A stretch of DNA of 64,000 nucleotides from Promicromonospora sukumoe (GTDB taxonomy: Bacteria; Actinomycetota; Actinomycetes; Actinomycetales; Cellulomonadaceae). This document shows positions 34,894 to 42,864 of this stretch, one piece after another. The notes beneath the pieces are model-generated. The model was not told the origin of the DNA. It worked only from the letters and a program-made list of their open reading frames with translations, and searched no databases. The stretch's first letter is position 1, and every line of letters starts with the position of its first letter. A program made the translations under genes and the position numbers. Where the stretch lies: NCBI RefSeq assembly GCF_014137995.1, contig NZ_JACGWV010000003.1, positions 806,001-870,000 of the forward strand, given 5' to 3'.

Positions 34894-36534
34894 CTAGTCC
34901 CGCCTCCCCGCCGCCTGCTGCCCGCCGATCCAGCCGAACACGGCCGCCGGGCCGATCGTCGACCCGGGCCCGGGGTAGGTGCGCCCCATCACGGACGCCG
35001 TGGTGTTCCCCGCCGCGTACAGGCCCGGGATCGCTGAGCCGTCCTCGCGCAGCACCCGCGCGTGCTCGTCGGTGAGCAGCCCGCCCTTGGTGCCCAGGTC
35101 GCCGGGCACGATCCGCAGCGCGGAGAAGGGTCCGCGCTCGATCGCGCCGAGGTTCGGGTTGGGCCGGACGGTGGGGTCGGAGTAGTAGCGGTCGTAACCG
35201 GAGTCGCCGCGGCCGAAGTCGGTGTCCTTGCCGGTCCGGGCGAACCCGTTGAACCGCGCGACCGTGTCCCGGAAGGTCCGCGGGTCCAGGCCGAGCGTGT
35301 CCGCCAGCTCAGCGAGGGTGTCCGCGTAGACGAGGGTGCCGTCGTCGACGTACCGCCGTCGGCCGGCCAGGAGTGACGTGTTGAGGTACCGACGCCGCGC
35401 GCGCACGTCCATGACCAGCCACGACGGGTTCGCCGGCACCTGCGGGTCCCGCTCCAGCAGCGCGTGGCCGAAGTCGATGTAGCTCGTGGACTCGTTGACG
35501 TACCGGGCGCCGGAGGAGTCCACGACCATCGAGTACGGCATGGACCGCTCGGACAGCACGAAGCCGTGCATCCCCTGGCCCCTGTTGTCCACGCCCGCGC
35601 CCCACCAGGCGTCGTCCATCAGAGCGAGCGCGCCGCCGGCGTCGGCCCCGGCTTCGATGCCCGTGCCCTGGTCGTCCTCGGACGCGGCGCTCCAGCCGGG
35701 CACGCCGTGGTGCTTCTCGCGCCACCGGGTCCGGTGGGCGAACCCGCCCGCGCCCAGCACGACGCCGCCGGTCACGCGGACGGTGCGCCGGGCCTGCGGC
35801 ATGCCGACGACGGCGCCCACCACGGCGCCGTCCTCCACCAGGAGCTCGGTCAGCGGCGTGCTCAGCCGCACCTCCGTGCCCTGCGCCCGCACGACCTCCA
35901 TGAGGGAACAGGCCAGCGCCGCCCCCATGCCCACCTGCTTCTTGCCGGTGAGCAGGCCGCCCAGCACGCGGAACACCAGCCGCGCCCCGCGGACGAAGCC
36001 CGACGGCGTGGACCAGGCCCGGCCCAGCTCGTAGAAGTCGTCGTTCATGACGGCGAGCGGCACGCCGTCCTTGACGCGGGACCGCTCGATCCAGTCGCCG
36101 AGCCGCCGCGTGTCGTACGGCCGGGGCTCGATGGACCGGCCGATCTTGCCGCCGGGCCGCTCGGGGTAGTAGTCGGGGTACTTCTTCGCCGTCGACCACC
36201 GCACGCCGTGCCCCTCCAGCGCGGTGACCAGCTCGTCGACGGTGTCCACGAACGCCTCCCGGCGCGCGGCCGAGCTCGCGGGGCCGACGTCGCCGATCGC
36301 CGCCTCCAGGTACGTCAGCGCCTCCGCGCGGGAGTCGGCGATCCCCGCGCGTCGCATCACCGGGTTGTCCGGCAGCCACAGCCCGCCGCCGCTGCGCATC
36401 GTGGTGCCGCCCCACCGGTCCGCCGACTCCACGACCAGCACCTTCGCCCCGGCGTCGGCCGCGGCGATCGCCGCGCTGAGCCCGGCGGCGCCCGTCCCCG
36501 CGACCAGTACGTCGACCACTTCCTCGTGCGTCAT
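34894..36534 (-). CDS. FAD-dependent 3-ketosteroid-Delta1-dehydrogenase-like oxidoreductase
   Basis: This 546-residue flavoprotein of the FAD_binding_2 group has the dinucleotide site GTGAAG (13-18) within VLVAGTGAAGLSAAIAAADAG, and ESADRWGGTTMRSGGG for FAD. The KstD-like tyrosine sites are MPYSMVV, STSYIDFGHAL and TYPGPGSTIGPA. The family introduces a 1,2 double bond into 3-ketosteroids; other cyclic ketone substrates are possible. The ATG at 36532-36534 has GGAGGGATC upstream, and a longer in-frame start is not supported. It converges with tetR at 14 bp and is divergent from purH. The operator at 36577-36596 links it to the TetR regulator. Confidence 0.88.
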   Translation of the reverse strand: MTHEEVVDVLVAGTGAAGLSAAIAAADAGAKVLVVESADRWGGTTMRSGGGLWLPDNPVMRRAGIADSRAEALTYLEAAIGDVGPASSAARREAFVDTVDELVTALEGHGVRWSTAKKYPDYYPERPGGKIGRSIEPRPYDTRRLGDWIERSRVKDGVPLAVMNDDFYELGRAWSTPSGFVRGARLVFRVLGGLLTGKKQVGMGAALACSLMEVVRAQGTEVRLSTPLTELLVEDGAVVGAVVGMPQARRTVRVTGGVVLGAGGFAHRTRWREKHHGVPGWSAASEDDQGTGIEAGADAGGALALMDDAWWGAGVDNRGQGMHGFVLSERSMPYSMVVDSSGARYVNESTSYIDFGHALLERDPQVPANPSWLVMDVRARRRYLNTSLLAGRRRYVDDGTLVYADTLAELADTLGLDPRTFRDTVARFNGFARTGKDTDFGRGDSGYDRYYSDPTVRPNPNLGAIERGPFSALRIVPGDLGTKGGLLTDEHARVLREDGSAIPGLYAAGNTTASVMGRTYPGPGSTIGPAAVFGWIGGQQAAGRRD

Positions 36535-36576
36535 CGCGCGATCCCTCCGGTTGCCCGGCGCCGGTCTCCCGGCGCT

Positions 36577-36596
36577 ACCGGACGACGTTGTCCGGT
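36577..36596 (-). promoter_or_regulatory. TetR operator upstream of the KstD-like gene
   Basis: ACCGGACGACGTTGTCCGGT matches the site at 34206-34225 in 17 of 20 positions, including both ACCGGAC/GTCCGGT arms. It is 43 bp upstream of the KstD-like start. The shared palindrome defines a small regulon of SDR, TetR and KstD-like genes. Confidence 0.8.
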
Positions 36597-36670
36597 TGGG
36601 GCACAACCTACTCCCGTGCCCCCGGAGGGCCGCAAGACCCCGGGGCGGAACGGCACCTTCCGGCCACCGC

Positions 36671-36676
36671 TAGACT
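36671..36676 (+). promoter_or_regulatory. -10 box of purH
   Basis: TAGACT places the transcription start near 36683, right at the 5' end of the riboswitch. No clear -35 is visible. The agreement between predicted start and aptamer start supports both. Confidence 0.5.
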
Positions 36677-36679
36677 GCA

Positions 36680-36762
36680 CCTGGCCGTGACTGGCGAGGG
36701 TGGGTCACCACCGGGGAGCGGCCGACCGACCCGTGATGCGCGCCGCCCGCCTGGGTGCCAGG
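36680..36762 (+). promoter_or_regulatory. ZTP/ZMP riboswitch (pfl motif) controlling purH
   Basis: The conserved pfl blocks are present in order: GTGACTGGCG (36687-36696), GGTGG/CCACC hairpin (36699-36703 with 36708-36712), CCGGGGAGCG (36711-36720), then CCGCCTGGG (36747-36755). P1 is GGCCG (36683-36687) with CGGCC (36719-36723). The usual final CA of CCGCCTGGGCA reads TG here. GCCAGG (36757-36762) can pair with CCTGGC (36680-36685), followed by GTTTT, a possible expression-platform switch. ZTP/ZMP accumulates when 10-formyl-THF is short; purH consumes ZMP, so it should switch purH on. Confidence 0.93.
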
Positions 36763-36796
36763 GTTTTCCACGAGGCTACTTCCGAGGAGAACCGCC

Positions 36797-38449
36797 ATGT
36801 CCGGCGCCCCGTCCACCCCTGACGTCCAGCTCACCGACGACTCGCAGCGCCCCGTCCGGCGCGCGCTGCTGAGCGTCTACGACAAGACCGGCCTGATCGA
36901 GCTCGCCACGGCGCTGCACGACGCCGGCGTCGAGCTGGTCTCCACCGGCTCCACCGCGTCCAAGATCGCCGACGCGGGCATCCCCGTCACGCCGGTCGAG
37001 GAGCTCACGGGTTTCCCCGAGTGCCTCGAGGGCCGCGTCAAGACGCTCCACCCGCGCGTGCACGCCGGCATCCTGGCCGACACCCGCAAGCAGGACCACC
37101 TCGACCAGCTCGCGCAGCTCGAGATCTCGCCGTTCGAGCTCGTCGTCGTGAACCTCTACCCGTTCGCGGCCACGGTCGCGTCGGGCGCCGGGCCGGACGC
37201 CGTCGTCGAGCAGATCGACATCGGCGGGCCGTCCATGGTGCGCGCCGCCGCGAAGAACCACCCGTCCGTCGCCGTGGTCGTGGACCCGGCCCGGTACGAC
37301 GACGTCGCCGCCGCCGTGCGTGCCGGCGGCTTCACCTACGCCCAGCGCAAGGCGCTCGCCGCCGCCGCGTTCGTGCACACCGCGACCTACGACGTCGCCG
37401 TGGCGTCCTGGATGGGCTCCGTCGTCTCCCCGACGGACGCGGTCGACGGCGCCGACGGTCCGGTCTCGACCGGCTTCCCCGCCTGGGTCGGCGGCACCTG
37501 GGAGCGCGCCGACGTGCTCCGCTACGGCGAGAACCCGCACCAGCGCGCCGCCCTCTACACGCGCGGCGACGGCGTCACCGGCCTCGCCCAGGCCGAGCAG
37601 CTGCACGGCAAGGCGATGAGCTACAACAACTACGTCGACGCCGACGCCGCGTGGCGCGCCGCCTGGGACCACGAGGGCCCCGCCGTCGCGATCATCAAGC
37701 ACGCCAACCCCTGCGGCATCGCGGTCGGTACCGACATCGCCGAGGCGCACGCCCGGGCCCACGCGACCGACCCGGTCAGCGCGTACGGCGGCGTGATCGC
37801 CGCGAACCGCACCGTCACCGCGGCGGCGGCCCGGCAGATCGCCCCGGTGTTCACCGAGGTCGTCGTGGCCCCGGGCTTCGAGCCCGAGGCGCTGGAGATC
37901 CTCCAGGCCAAGAAGAACATCCGGCTGCTCGTGGTCCCCGAGGCGCCCGCCGGCGCCGTCGAGACCCGGCCCATCTCCGGCGGGCTGCTCATGCAGGCGA
38001 CCGACCGGTTCCAGGCCGACGGCGACAGCCCCGAGAACTGGACGCTGGCGACCGGCGAGGCGGCGTCACCCGAGGTGCTCGCCGACCTCGCGTTCGCGTG
38101 GAAGGCCGTGCGGGCTGCCAAGTCGAACGCGATCCTGCTTGCGCGCGACGGGGCCGCGGTCGGCATCGGCATGGGCCAGGTGAACCGCGTGGACTCGTGC
38201 CGCCTGTCCGTCGAGCGCGCCAACACCCTGGCCGACGGCGAGTCCGGTCCTGTCGAGCGGGCCCGTGGCGCCGTCGCGGCGTCGGACGCGTTCTTCCCGT
38301 TCGCCGACGGCCTGCAGGTGCTGCTCGACGCCGGGGTCACCGCCGTCGTGCAGCCGGGTGGCTCGATCCGCGACGAGGAGGTCGTCAAGGCTGCCGAGAC
38401 GGCCGGCGTCACGATGTACCTCACGGGCACCCGCCACTTCGCGCACTGA
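36797..38449 (+). CDS. purH: Bifunctional AICAR transformylase / IMP cyclohydrolase
   Basis: This 550-residue enzyme performs the last two steps of de novo IMP synthesis. The N-terminal cyclohydrolase has [26 protein letters not shown] and [15 protein letters not shown]. The AICAR transformylase half from about residue 200 has [11 protein letters not shown], the catalytic Lys/His region [34 protein letters not shown] and DAFFPFADG. Length is complete. The ATG has GAGGAGA upstream. The gene lies behind a ZTP riboswitch, which senses its substrate ZMP (AICAR). A complex palindromic region follows the stop. Confidence 0.98.
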   Translation: MSGAPSTPDVQLTDDSQRPVRRALLSVYDKTGLIELATALHDAGVELVSTGSTASKIADAGIPVTPVEELTGFPECLEGRVKTLHPRVHAGILADTRKQDHLDQLAQLEISPFELVVVNLYPFAATVASGAGPDAVVEQIDIGGPSMVRAAAKNHPSVAVVVDPARYDDVAAAVRAGGFTYAQRKALAAAAFVHTATYDVAVASWMGSVVSPTDAVDGADGPVSTGFPAWVGGTWERADVLRYGENPHQRAALYTRGDGVTGLAQAEQLHGKAMSYNNYVDADAAWRAAWDHEGPAVAIIKHANPCGIAVGTDIAEAHARAHATDPVSAYGGVIAANRTVTAAAARQIAPVFTEVVVAPGFEPEALEILQAKKNIRLLVVPEAPAGAVETRPISGGLLMQATDRFQADGDSPENWTLATGEAASPEVLADLAFAWKAVRAAKSNAILLARDGAAVGIGMGQVNRVDSCRLSVERANTLADGESGPVERARGAVAASDAFFPFADGLQVLLDAGVTAVVQPGGSIRDEEVVKAAETAGVTMYLTGTRHFAH

Positions 38450-38493
38450 CGTCGTTCCCGATCTGGCACCCTCCGCCGGTCGAGTCGTCCCTC

Positions 38494-38545
38494 CGCTGGT
38501 CGAGCTTGTCGAGACCTCACCAGGTCTCGACAAGCTCGACCAGCG
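38494..38545. repeat. GGTCGAGCTTGTCGAGACC-type palindrome
   Basis: Arms 38494-38517 and 38522-38545 are perfectly complementary over 24 bp with a 4-bp loop. The arm core is GGTCGAGCTTGTCGAGACC. Palindromes of this type are very widespread between genes in actinobacterial genomes. It lies 45 bp after purH, and a partial fragment (CCTCGACCAGCGAG) recurs at 38626-38639, on the far side of family A copy 3, as if that copy had inserted next to or into it. Confidence 0.9.
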
Positions 38546-38552
38546 AGCGGCT

Positions 38553-38624
38553 CTCTCCTTCGAGACCTAAGTTTCTTCGCTTTGCGGCAGTCGAAAGCGA
38601 AGAAACTTAGGTCTCGAAGGAGAG
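38553..38624. repeat. Palindromic repeat family A, copy 3
   Basis: A perfect 31-bp inverted repeat (38553-38583 and 38594-38624, 10-bp loop). The arm core is GAGACCTAAGTTTCTTCGC. It lies between convergent purH and the ferredoxin-reductase-like gene. The change to TAA in one arm is matched by TTA in the other. Confidence 0.9.
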
Positions 38625-38735
38625 GCCTCGACCAGCGAGATCGGTCAGGCGTTGCTTGTTGGTCGTCTGAGCCTGCGGTTCCGCTCCGGGCGGGCGCCTC
38701 GTTCCTCGGCCCCCACCCTGCGCTGCACCTCCGGC

Positions 38736-40133
38736 TCAGACGACGGCGTCCTTGAGCCTGGTCGCCGGGTCCAGCGCGCGGTCCAGGTCGACCGTCAGCG
38801 GCACGCTGCGGTTCATCAGCTTGCGCACCTGCCCCACCTCGCGCGGCGAGTCGACCAGCAGCACCGCCCGCACGGTCGCCACGCGGTGCCCGTCCGCGGT
38901 GCGGCGCGGGTGCCGGTCGAGCGCGTTCTCCAGGTACAGGGCCGCCCATCCGCCCGACGCCGTGGGGGTCCCGCGCAGGACGACGTCGTCGAACGGGGAG
39001 GGCACGCCGAAGAGGGCGAGGTCGTGCCCGAGCTGCTGCGAGAAGACGTACGGCGCGTGCGCGGGGATCGGCACGAGGCCGAGCCGCTCGCGCACGTGGT
39101 CGGGCTCGGCGGCGCGCTCGTCGAGGCCGAGCAGGGCCCGGACGGTCACCTCGGGGTCGTGCAGGGCGGCCGACCAGTGCCCGCCCGGCACCGGCCCGAA
39201 CACCGGGTGCTCCCGGGTCGCGATGTCGCCCACCGCCCACACCCGGCGCAGCGCGTCGAGGTGCAGCCGGCCCGCCGGGTCGGTCGGGGAGTGCACGCCC
39301 ATGAACCGGCCGGCACGGTTGACCCGCAGCCCGCCGTTCGTCTCCAGCGGCAGGGAGCCGGCGAGCCAGCGCGACGCCGGCCGCGCCCCCACGGCGGCGA
39401 GCACCAGGTCGGCCTCCAGCACCCGGCCGTCCGCGAGCACCACGCTGCCCGCCCCAGGGGCGCCGTCCGCAGGCCCGGGCAGCACCTTCTCGACGGCGAC
39501 ACCCGTGATCAGCGTGACCCCGGCGGCGTCGTACCAGGGGGTGAGCAGGCCGCCGACCGTGCGGCCGAGCTGCCGCTCCAGCGGCACCGGGCCCGCCTCG
39601 ACGACTGTCACCCGGGCGCCCGCGCCCGCGGCGACGCCCGCCACCTCCGCGCCGATCCAGCCCGCGCCGACCACCACGAGCCGCATGCCCGGCACGGCGA
39701 CGGCGGCACGGAGCCGCTCCGCGTCCGGCGCCGTGTGCAGAGTCATTGCGGCGTCCCAGCCCGCGGGGCGCAGGGGAGCGCTGCCGCAGGCGAGCACCAC
39801 GGCGTCGGCCACCACGTCGTCGCCCGACGCCGTCCGCACCACGACCCGCTCCTGGTCCGCCTCGAGGCGGGTCGCCGGGTCCGCGAGCCGCAGGTCGTCG
39901 ACGAGGGCGGTGAGATCGGTCCCGAGGTCGTCGGCGAGCCAGACCGGCTCGGTGCGCTTGAGCAGCTCCTTGGACAGCGGCGGGCGGTCGTAGGGCGGCA
40001 GGCCCTCCGCGCCGAGCACCGTCAGGTGCCCCTCGAAACCGTGCTTGCGCAGCGCGGCGGCGGTCTGTGCGCCCGCCAGCCCCGCACCCACGACGACCAC
40101 GCTGCTGGGGACCTGACCTGAAGGGGACGGCAT
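38736..40133 (-). CDS. FAD/NAD(P)-dependent ferredoxin reductase-like oxidoreductase
   Basis: This 465-residue pyridine nucleotide-disulfide-type flavoprotein has FAD motif VVVVGAGLAGAQTAAAL (about 15-31), PYDRPPLSKELL, NAD(P) motif LVVVGAGWIGAEVAG (about 153-167) and the second FAD motif VWAVGDIA. It lacks a CxxxxC redox pair, so it is a ferredoxin/rubredoxin-reductase type enzyme that passes electrons from NAD(P)H to a small iron-sulfur protein. No ferredoxin or P450 gene is nearby. The ATG at 40131-40133 is preceded by GAGG; a GTG 9 bp upstream is an alternative. Confidence 0.9.
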   Translation of the reverse strand: MPSPSGQVPSSVVVVGAGLAGAQTAAALRKHGFEGHLTVLGAEGLPPYDRPPLSKELLKRTEPVWLADDLGTDLTALVDDLRLADPATRLEADQERVVVRTASGDDVVADAVVLACGSAPLRPAGWDAAMTLHTAPDAERLRAAVAVPGMRLVVVGAGWIGAEVAGVAAGAGARVTVVEAGPVPLERQLGRTVGGLLTPWYDAAGVTLITGVAVEKVLPGPADGAPGAGSVVLADGRVLEADLVLAAVGARPASRWLAGSLPLETNGGLRVNRAGRFMGVHSPTDPAGRLHLDALRRVWAVGDIATREHPVFGPVPGGHWSAALHDPEVTVRALLGLDERAAEPDHVRERLGLVPIPAHAPYVFSQQLGHDLALFGVPSPFDDVVLRGTPTASGGWAALYLENALDRHPRRTADGHRVATVRAVLLVDSPREVGQVRKLMNRSVPLTVDLDRALDPATRLKDAVV

Positions 40134-40242
40134 GGACCTCACGGTAGCTCGCAGGCCGCCAACCTGGGAATGTGCTTCGGATCAGGTTGCAAGCAGGTCA
40201 CGGTCCTGCAGAATCGCGACGTTTCGGTTGTAGTCTCGTCCC

Positions 40243-40692
40243 GTGGATCTCAGTGAGATGCGGACGACGCCCGGCGCACCGGGCGGTGCCACGACGCTCC
40301 TCGAGCCGGGCCCGGTCGGAACCGCTACGCTCGAACGCACCGGACCGGCCGACCTTCTGACGGCCATCACGACGACCAGCCAGGAGCTCGACCGCAGTGA
40401 GCCAGCCAGCGGCGAGGACTCCGACGTGAGTCCGGCGGAGCCGCACCGCAGCAACCTCGCGATCTGGCTCGTCCTCGGCGGCGTCGGCATCTCGGTGCTG
40501 CTCGGGATGTTCGCCGGCGCGCGCGCCGGGGCGATCGGCATCGGCGTGGTGCTCGTGGTCTGCGCGATCTTCCGCGCGGTGCTCGACAGCCCCGTCGGCC
40601 TGGTCATCCGCAGCCGGACCGTCGACATCATCCTGTACGGCTCGACGGCCGTGCTGATCGGCATCCTCGCCGTCGCGACGCCCAGCATCTGA
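40243..40692 (+). CDS. DUF3017 membrane protein
   Basis: The 149-residue protein has a cytoplasmic N terminus (about 1-70) and three membrane helices (about 72-88, 93-113 and 128-148), ending in the DUF3017 pattern RAVLDSPVGLVIRSRTVDIILYGS. This family usually sits between purH/folD and mdh in actinobacteria, as here. The start is GTG 40243, 6 nt after TAGTCT (leaderless). The N-terminal 40 residues are not conserved in the family. Its last codons run into a 30-bp tandem repeat. Function unknown. Confidence 0.85.
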   Translation: MDLSEMRTTPGAPGGATTLLEPGPVGTATLERTGPADLLTAITTTSQELDRSEPASGEDSDVSPAEPHRSNLAIWLVLGGVGISVLLGMFAGARAGAIGIGVVLVVCAIFRAVLDSPVGLVIRSRTVDIILYGSTAVLIGILAVATPSI

Positions 40693-40755
40693 CGCTCAGC
40701 ACATCTGACGCCCAGCATCTGACGCTCAGCACATCTGACGCCCAGCATCTGACGC
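40681..40755. repeat. 30-bp tandem repeat spanning the DUF3017 stop codon
   Basis: Two exact 30-bp units (40681-40710 and 40711-40740) plus a 15-bp partial third unit. Each unit has the internal pattern CATCTGACGCTCAGCACATC. The stop of the DUF3017 gene lies in the first unit. It fills most of the gap to the converging Septum_form gene. Confidence 0.9.
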
Positions 40756-40782
40756 CGAGCCGTCCGACGCCGGGCGTCCCGC

Positions 40783-41919
40783 CTAGCGGTCTGCGCCCTT
40801 GAGCGTGCCCGTCACCGGCTGCTCCGACTCGACCACGCACAGGATGCGACGGTCGCCCTCGGCCCAGCTCTCCTCCGACGGCGCGATCGGCCAGTAGAGC
40901 AGCTCCGACTGGGCCCACCGCAGGCCCACGTACTTGGTGAACTGCGGATAGCAGTACGCGTCCGCGGCGTCCCACAGCGCCTGCTGCGTGGGCGGCTGCC
41001 CGCCCTGCGCGAGGCTGTCCTCCGCCGTCGTCTCCGCGTAGATCTCGCCGCCGTGCGCGGTCGTGCACGGCACCACCGGGATCCGGTACAGCGTGGTCTG
41101 GCCCGACGTCGCCGCCGTGTCGATGCAGTCGCCCACCTGCAGGTCCGGGATCTCCGCCTCGGCGGTCGCGGCGCCGTCCGACGTCGCCGTCGGCTCCCCG
41201 CTCGGCTCGAGCGCGCCCTCGGCACCCGGGGTGGGCAGCAGGTCCGACGCGTCCGCCGGGTCCTCGTACGGGTCCGTGGCGTACGGGTCGGTCGTCGCGA
41301 ACGGGTCGTCGGTCGGCGTGGGGGAGTACGACGGCTCGGCGACCGCGGGGCCGTCGTCGGGCAGCGTGATGCCGAGCGGGCCCGCCAGGGCCGGCGGGAC
41401 GAACGACCGGGCCGCCGCGACGACCCCGGGCGGGAGCGACGACGCGTACGTGGGCGCCGCGGCGATCGCGATCCACAGGCCGGCGACGCTCAGCACGCCC
41501 ACGGTGACGGCGCCCAGCGAGAAGTCGAGCGTGCGGACCGACGACTTCTTCGCCCGGCGCGCGTTGCCCGTGCCGTTGGCCTCGGCCGTGCGCATCGACT
41601 GCACGAGCGCGGGGATCGCGAGCGGCCAGAAGAACAGGAACGCGGCGACGACCCAGCCCACGCGGGTCGGGTACGGGAGCTCGTAGGGGTCGCCGTCCTC
41701 GTCGGCGTCCGCGGCGTCCGCGGTCCCGCCCTCGTCCGGCTCGTCCTCGCCCGGTCCCTCGTCCGGACCACCCTCGTCCGGTCCGTCCTCGCCCGGCCCG
41801 TCCTCCGGGGCCCCGGACGACTCGGGCTTCGTCGCCTCGCCGTCCTCGGGGTCCGTCACCTGCGGTTCCGCCCCGTCGGGCTCGGTGGCGTCGCGGGGAG
41901 TCTGCGTGGTGTCGGCCAT
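40783..41919 (-). CDS. CD225/Septum_form domain protein (paralogue 3)
   Basis: This 378-residue protein has an acidic Asp/Glu/Gly/Pro-rich N-terminal tail (about 1-80), a CD225-like pair of membrane helices (about 84-165, VGWVVAAFLFFWPLAIPALV), a low-complexity linker and an external Septum_form domain. That domain is LQVGDCID, VPVVPCTTAHGGEIYAE, DAYCYPQF, WAEGDRRILCVVES, with four cysteines probably forming two disulfides. It is the longest of three tandem paralogues. It follows the second by 51 bp. The Pfam name Septum_form suggests a link with septation in actinobacteria, but no direct role is shown here. Confidence 0.82.
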   Translation of the reverse strand: MADTTQTPRDATEPDGAEPQVTDPEDGEATKPESSGAPEDGPGEDGPDEGGPDEGPGEDEPDEGGTADAADADEDGDPYELPYPTRVGWVVAAFLFFWPLAIPALVQSMRTAEANGTGNARRAKKSSVRTLDFSLGAVTVGVLSVAGLWIAIAAAPTYASSLPPGVVAAARSFVPPALAGPLGITLPDDGPAVAEPSYSPTPTDDPFATTDPYATDPYEDPADASDLLPTPGAEGALEPSGEPTATSDGAATAEAEIPDLQVGDCIDTAATSGQTTLYRIPVVPCTTAHGGEIYAETTAEDSLAQGGQPPTQQALWDAADAYCYPQFTKYVGLRWAQSELLYWPIAPSEESWAEGDRRILCVVESEQPVTGTLKGADR

Positions 41920-41970
41920 GATGCGCGATCGTAGCGGTGGGAGGTTTCGCGGTGGAAGACGGCGGCCTCC

Positions 41971-42864
41971 CTACGAGCTGCCCACGCGTCCGGTCAGGTC
42001 CGTGTCCGACTCGACCAGGCAGGCGATCCGCCGGTCCATCGTGCGCCAGTCCCAGGCGTCCGGCGCCATGTGCCAGCGGTGCAGGTTCGAGCGCTCCGCG
42101 AGCGTCCCGTTCTGCTTCTCCAGCTCGGCCAGGCAGACCTCGTCGGCGTACCGGGCCATCCACGCGTCACCCGGGTAGTCCGGGTAGCTGCCGTCGTCGT
42201 TCTGGACCAGTACCTTGTCGGCCACGTACGTGATGTCGAACAGCTCGCCGCCGTGCGGCTCGTCGCACGGCACGACGTCGACGGTCCGCACCACATCGGT
42301 CAGGCCCTCTGTGAGGTAGCAGTCACCCTCGCGCAGCTCCCATACGTCGGTCCCCGCCTCCGGGCCGGACCCGGGCTCGTCGTCGGCGGCGTAGCTCGTC
42401 GCCGACTCCGTCCGGTCCTCCTGCGACGCCGTCCAGAAGCCCAGCGCGAGGAGCCCGGCCGTCATCGCGACCACCGCTGCGCAGGTGATCACGATCGCGA
42501 ACACGAGGCCGGCGATCCCGATCCGGCGTGCCTTCGCCCCCTCGGCGGCGGCCTGCTCGCGGTCGCCGGCGGCCAGGGCCGCCGTCGCCCGCTGGGTGTG
42601 CGGGTAGGCCGTGACGCCGAACGGCCACCAGGACAGCAGCCCGACCACGGTCCAGCCCGCGCCGGTGGACGGCTCGGCCGCGGGTCGGAACGCCGGCGGA
42701 TGGGCCACAGGCCCGGGCGGGCGAACACCGGGGCGGAGCGGGAGCGGGGCGTACGGGTCGGGGACGTGGGGTACGGCGGTCCCGTGGTGCTGTGGCGGAG
42801 TCTGCGGCGGAGTGGTCGCAGGCCCGCTCGGCGGCACCAGCGGAGGCAGGGTCGGGTCGCTCAT
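41971..42864 (-). CDS. CD225/Septum_form domain protein (paralogue 2)
   Basis: The 297-residue protein has a Pro-rich N terminus (about 1-65), a CD225-like region (about 68-145: WTVVGLLSWWPFGVTAYPHTQRATAAL and AGLVFAIVITCAAVVAMTAGLL) and the external Septum_form domain with GDCYLTEG, VVPCDEPHGGELFD, DEVCLAEL and RRIACLVES. All four Cys positions match the paralogues. The ATG overlaps the stop of the upstream paralogue by 4 bp, so they are co-translated. Function is inferred only from domains. Confidence 0.82.
   Translation of the reverse strand: MSDPTLPPLVPPSGPATTPPQTPPQHHGTAVPHVPDPYAPLPLRPGVRPPGPVAHPPAFRPAAEPSTGAGWTVVGLLSWWPFGVTAYPHTQRATAALAAGDREQAAAEGAKARRIGIAGLVFAIVITCAAVVAMTAGLLALGFWTASQEDRTESATSYAADDEPGSGPEAGTDVWELREGDCYLTEGLTDVVRTVDVVPCDEPHGGELFDITYVADKVLVQNDDGSYPDYPGDAWMARYADEVCLAELEKQNGTLAERSNLHRWHMAPDAWDWRTMDRRIACLVESDTDLTGRVGSS

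Noticed and set aside
38662..38744. GTCGTCTGAGCC / GGCTCAGACGAC inverted repeat after the ferredoxin-reductase-like gene
   Set aside because: The arms are 59 bp apart and the right arm overlaps the stop codon, so it is not convincing as a terminator.
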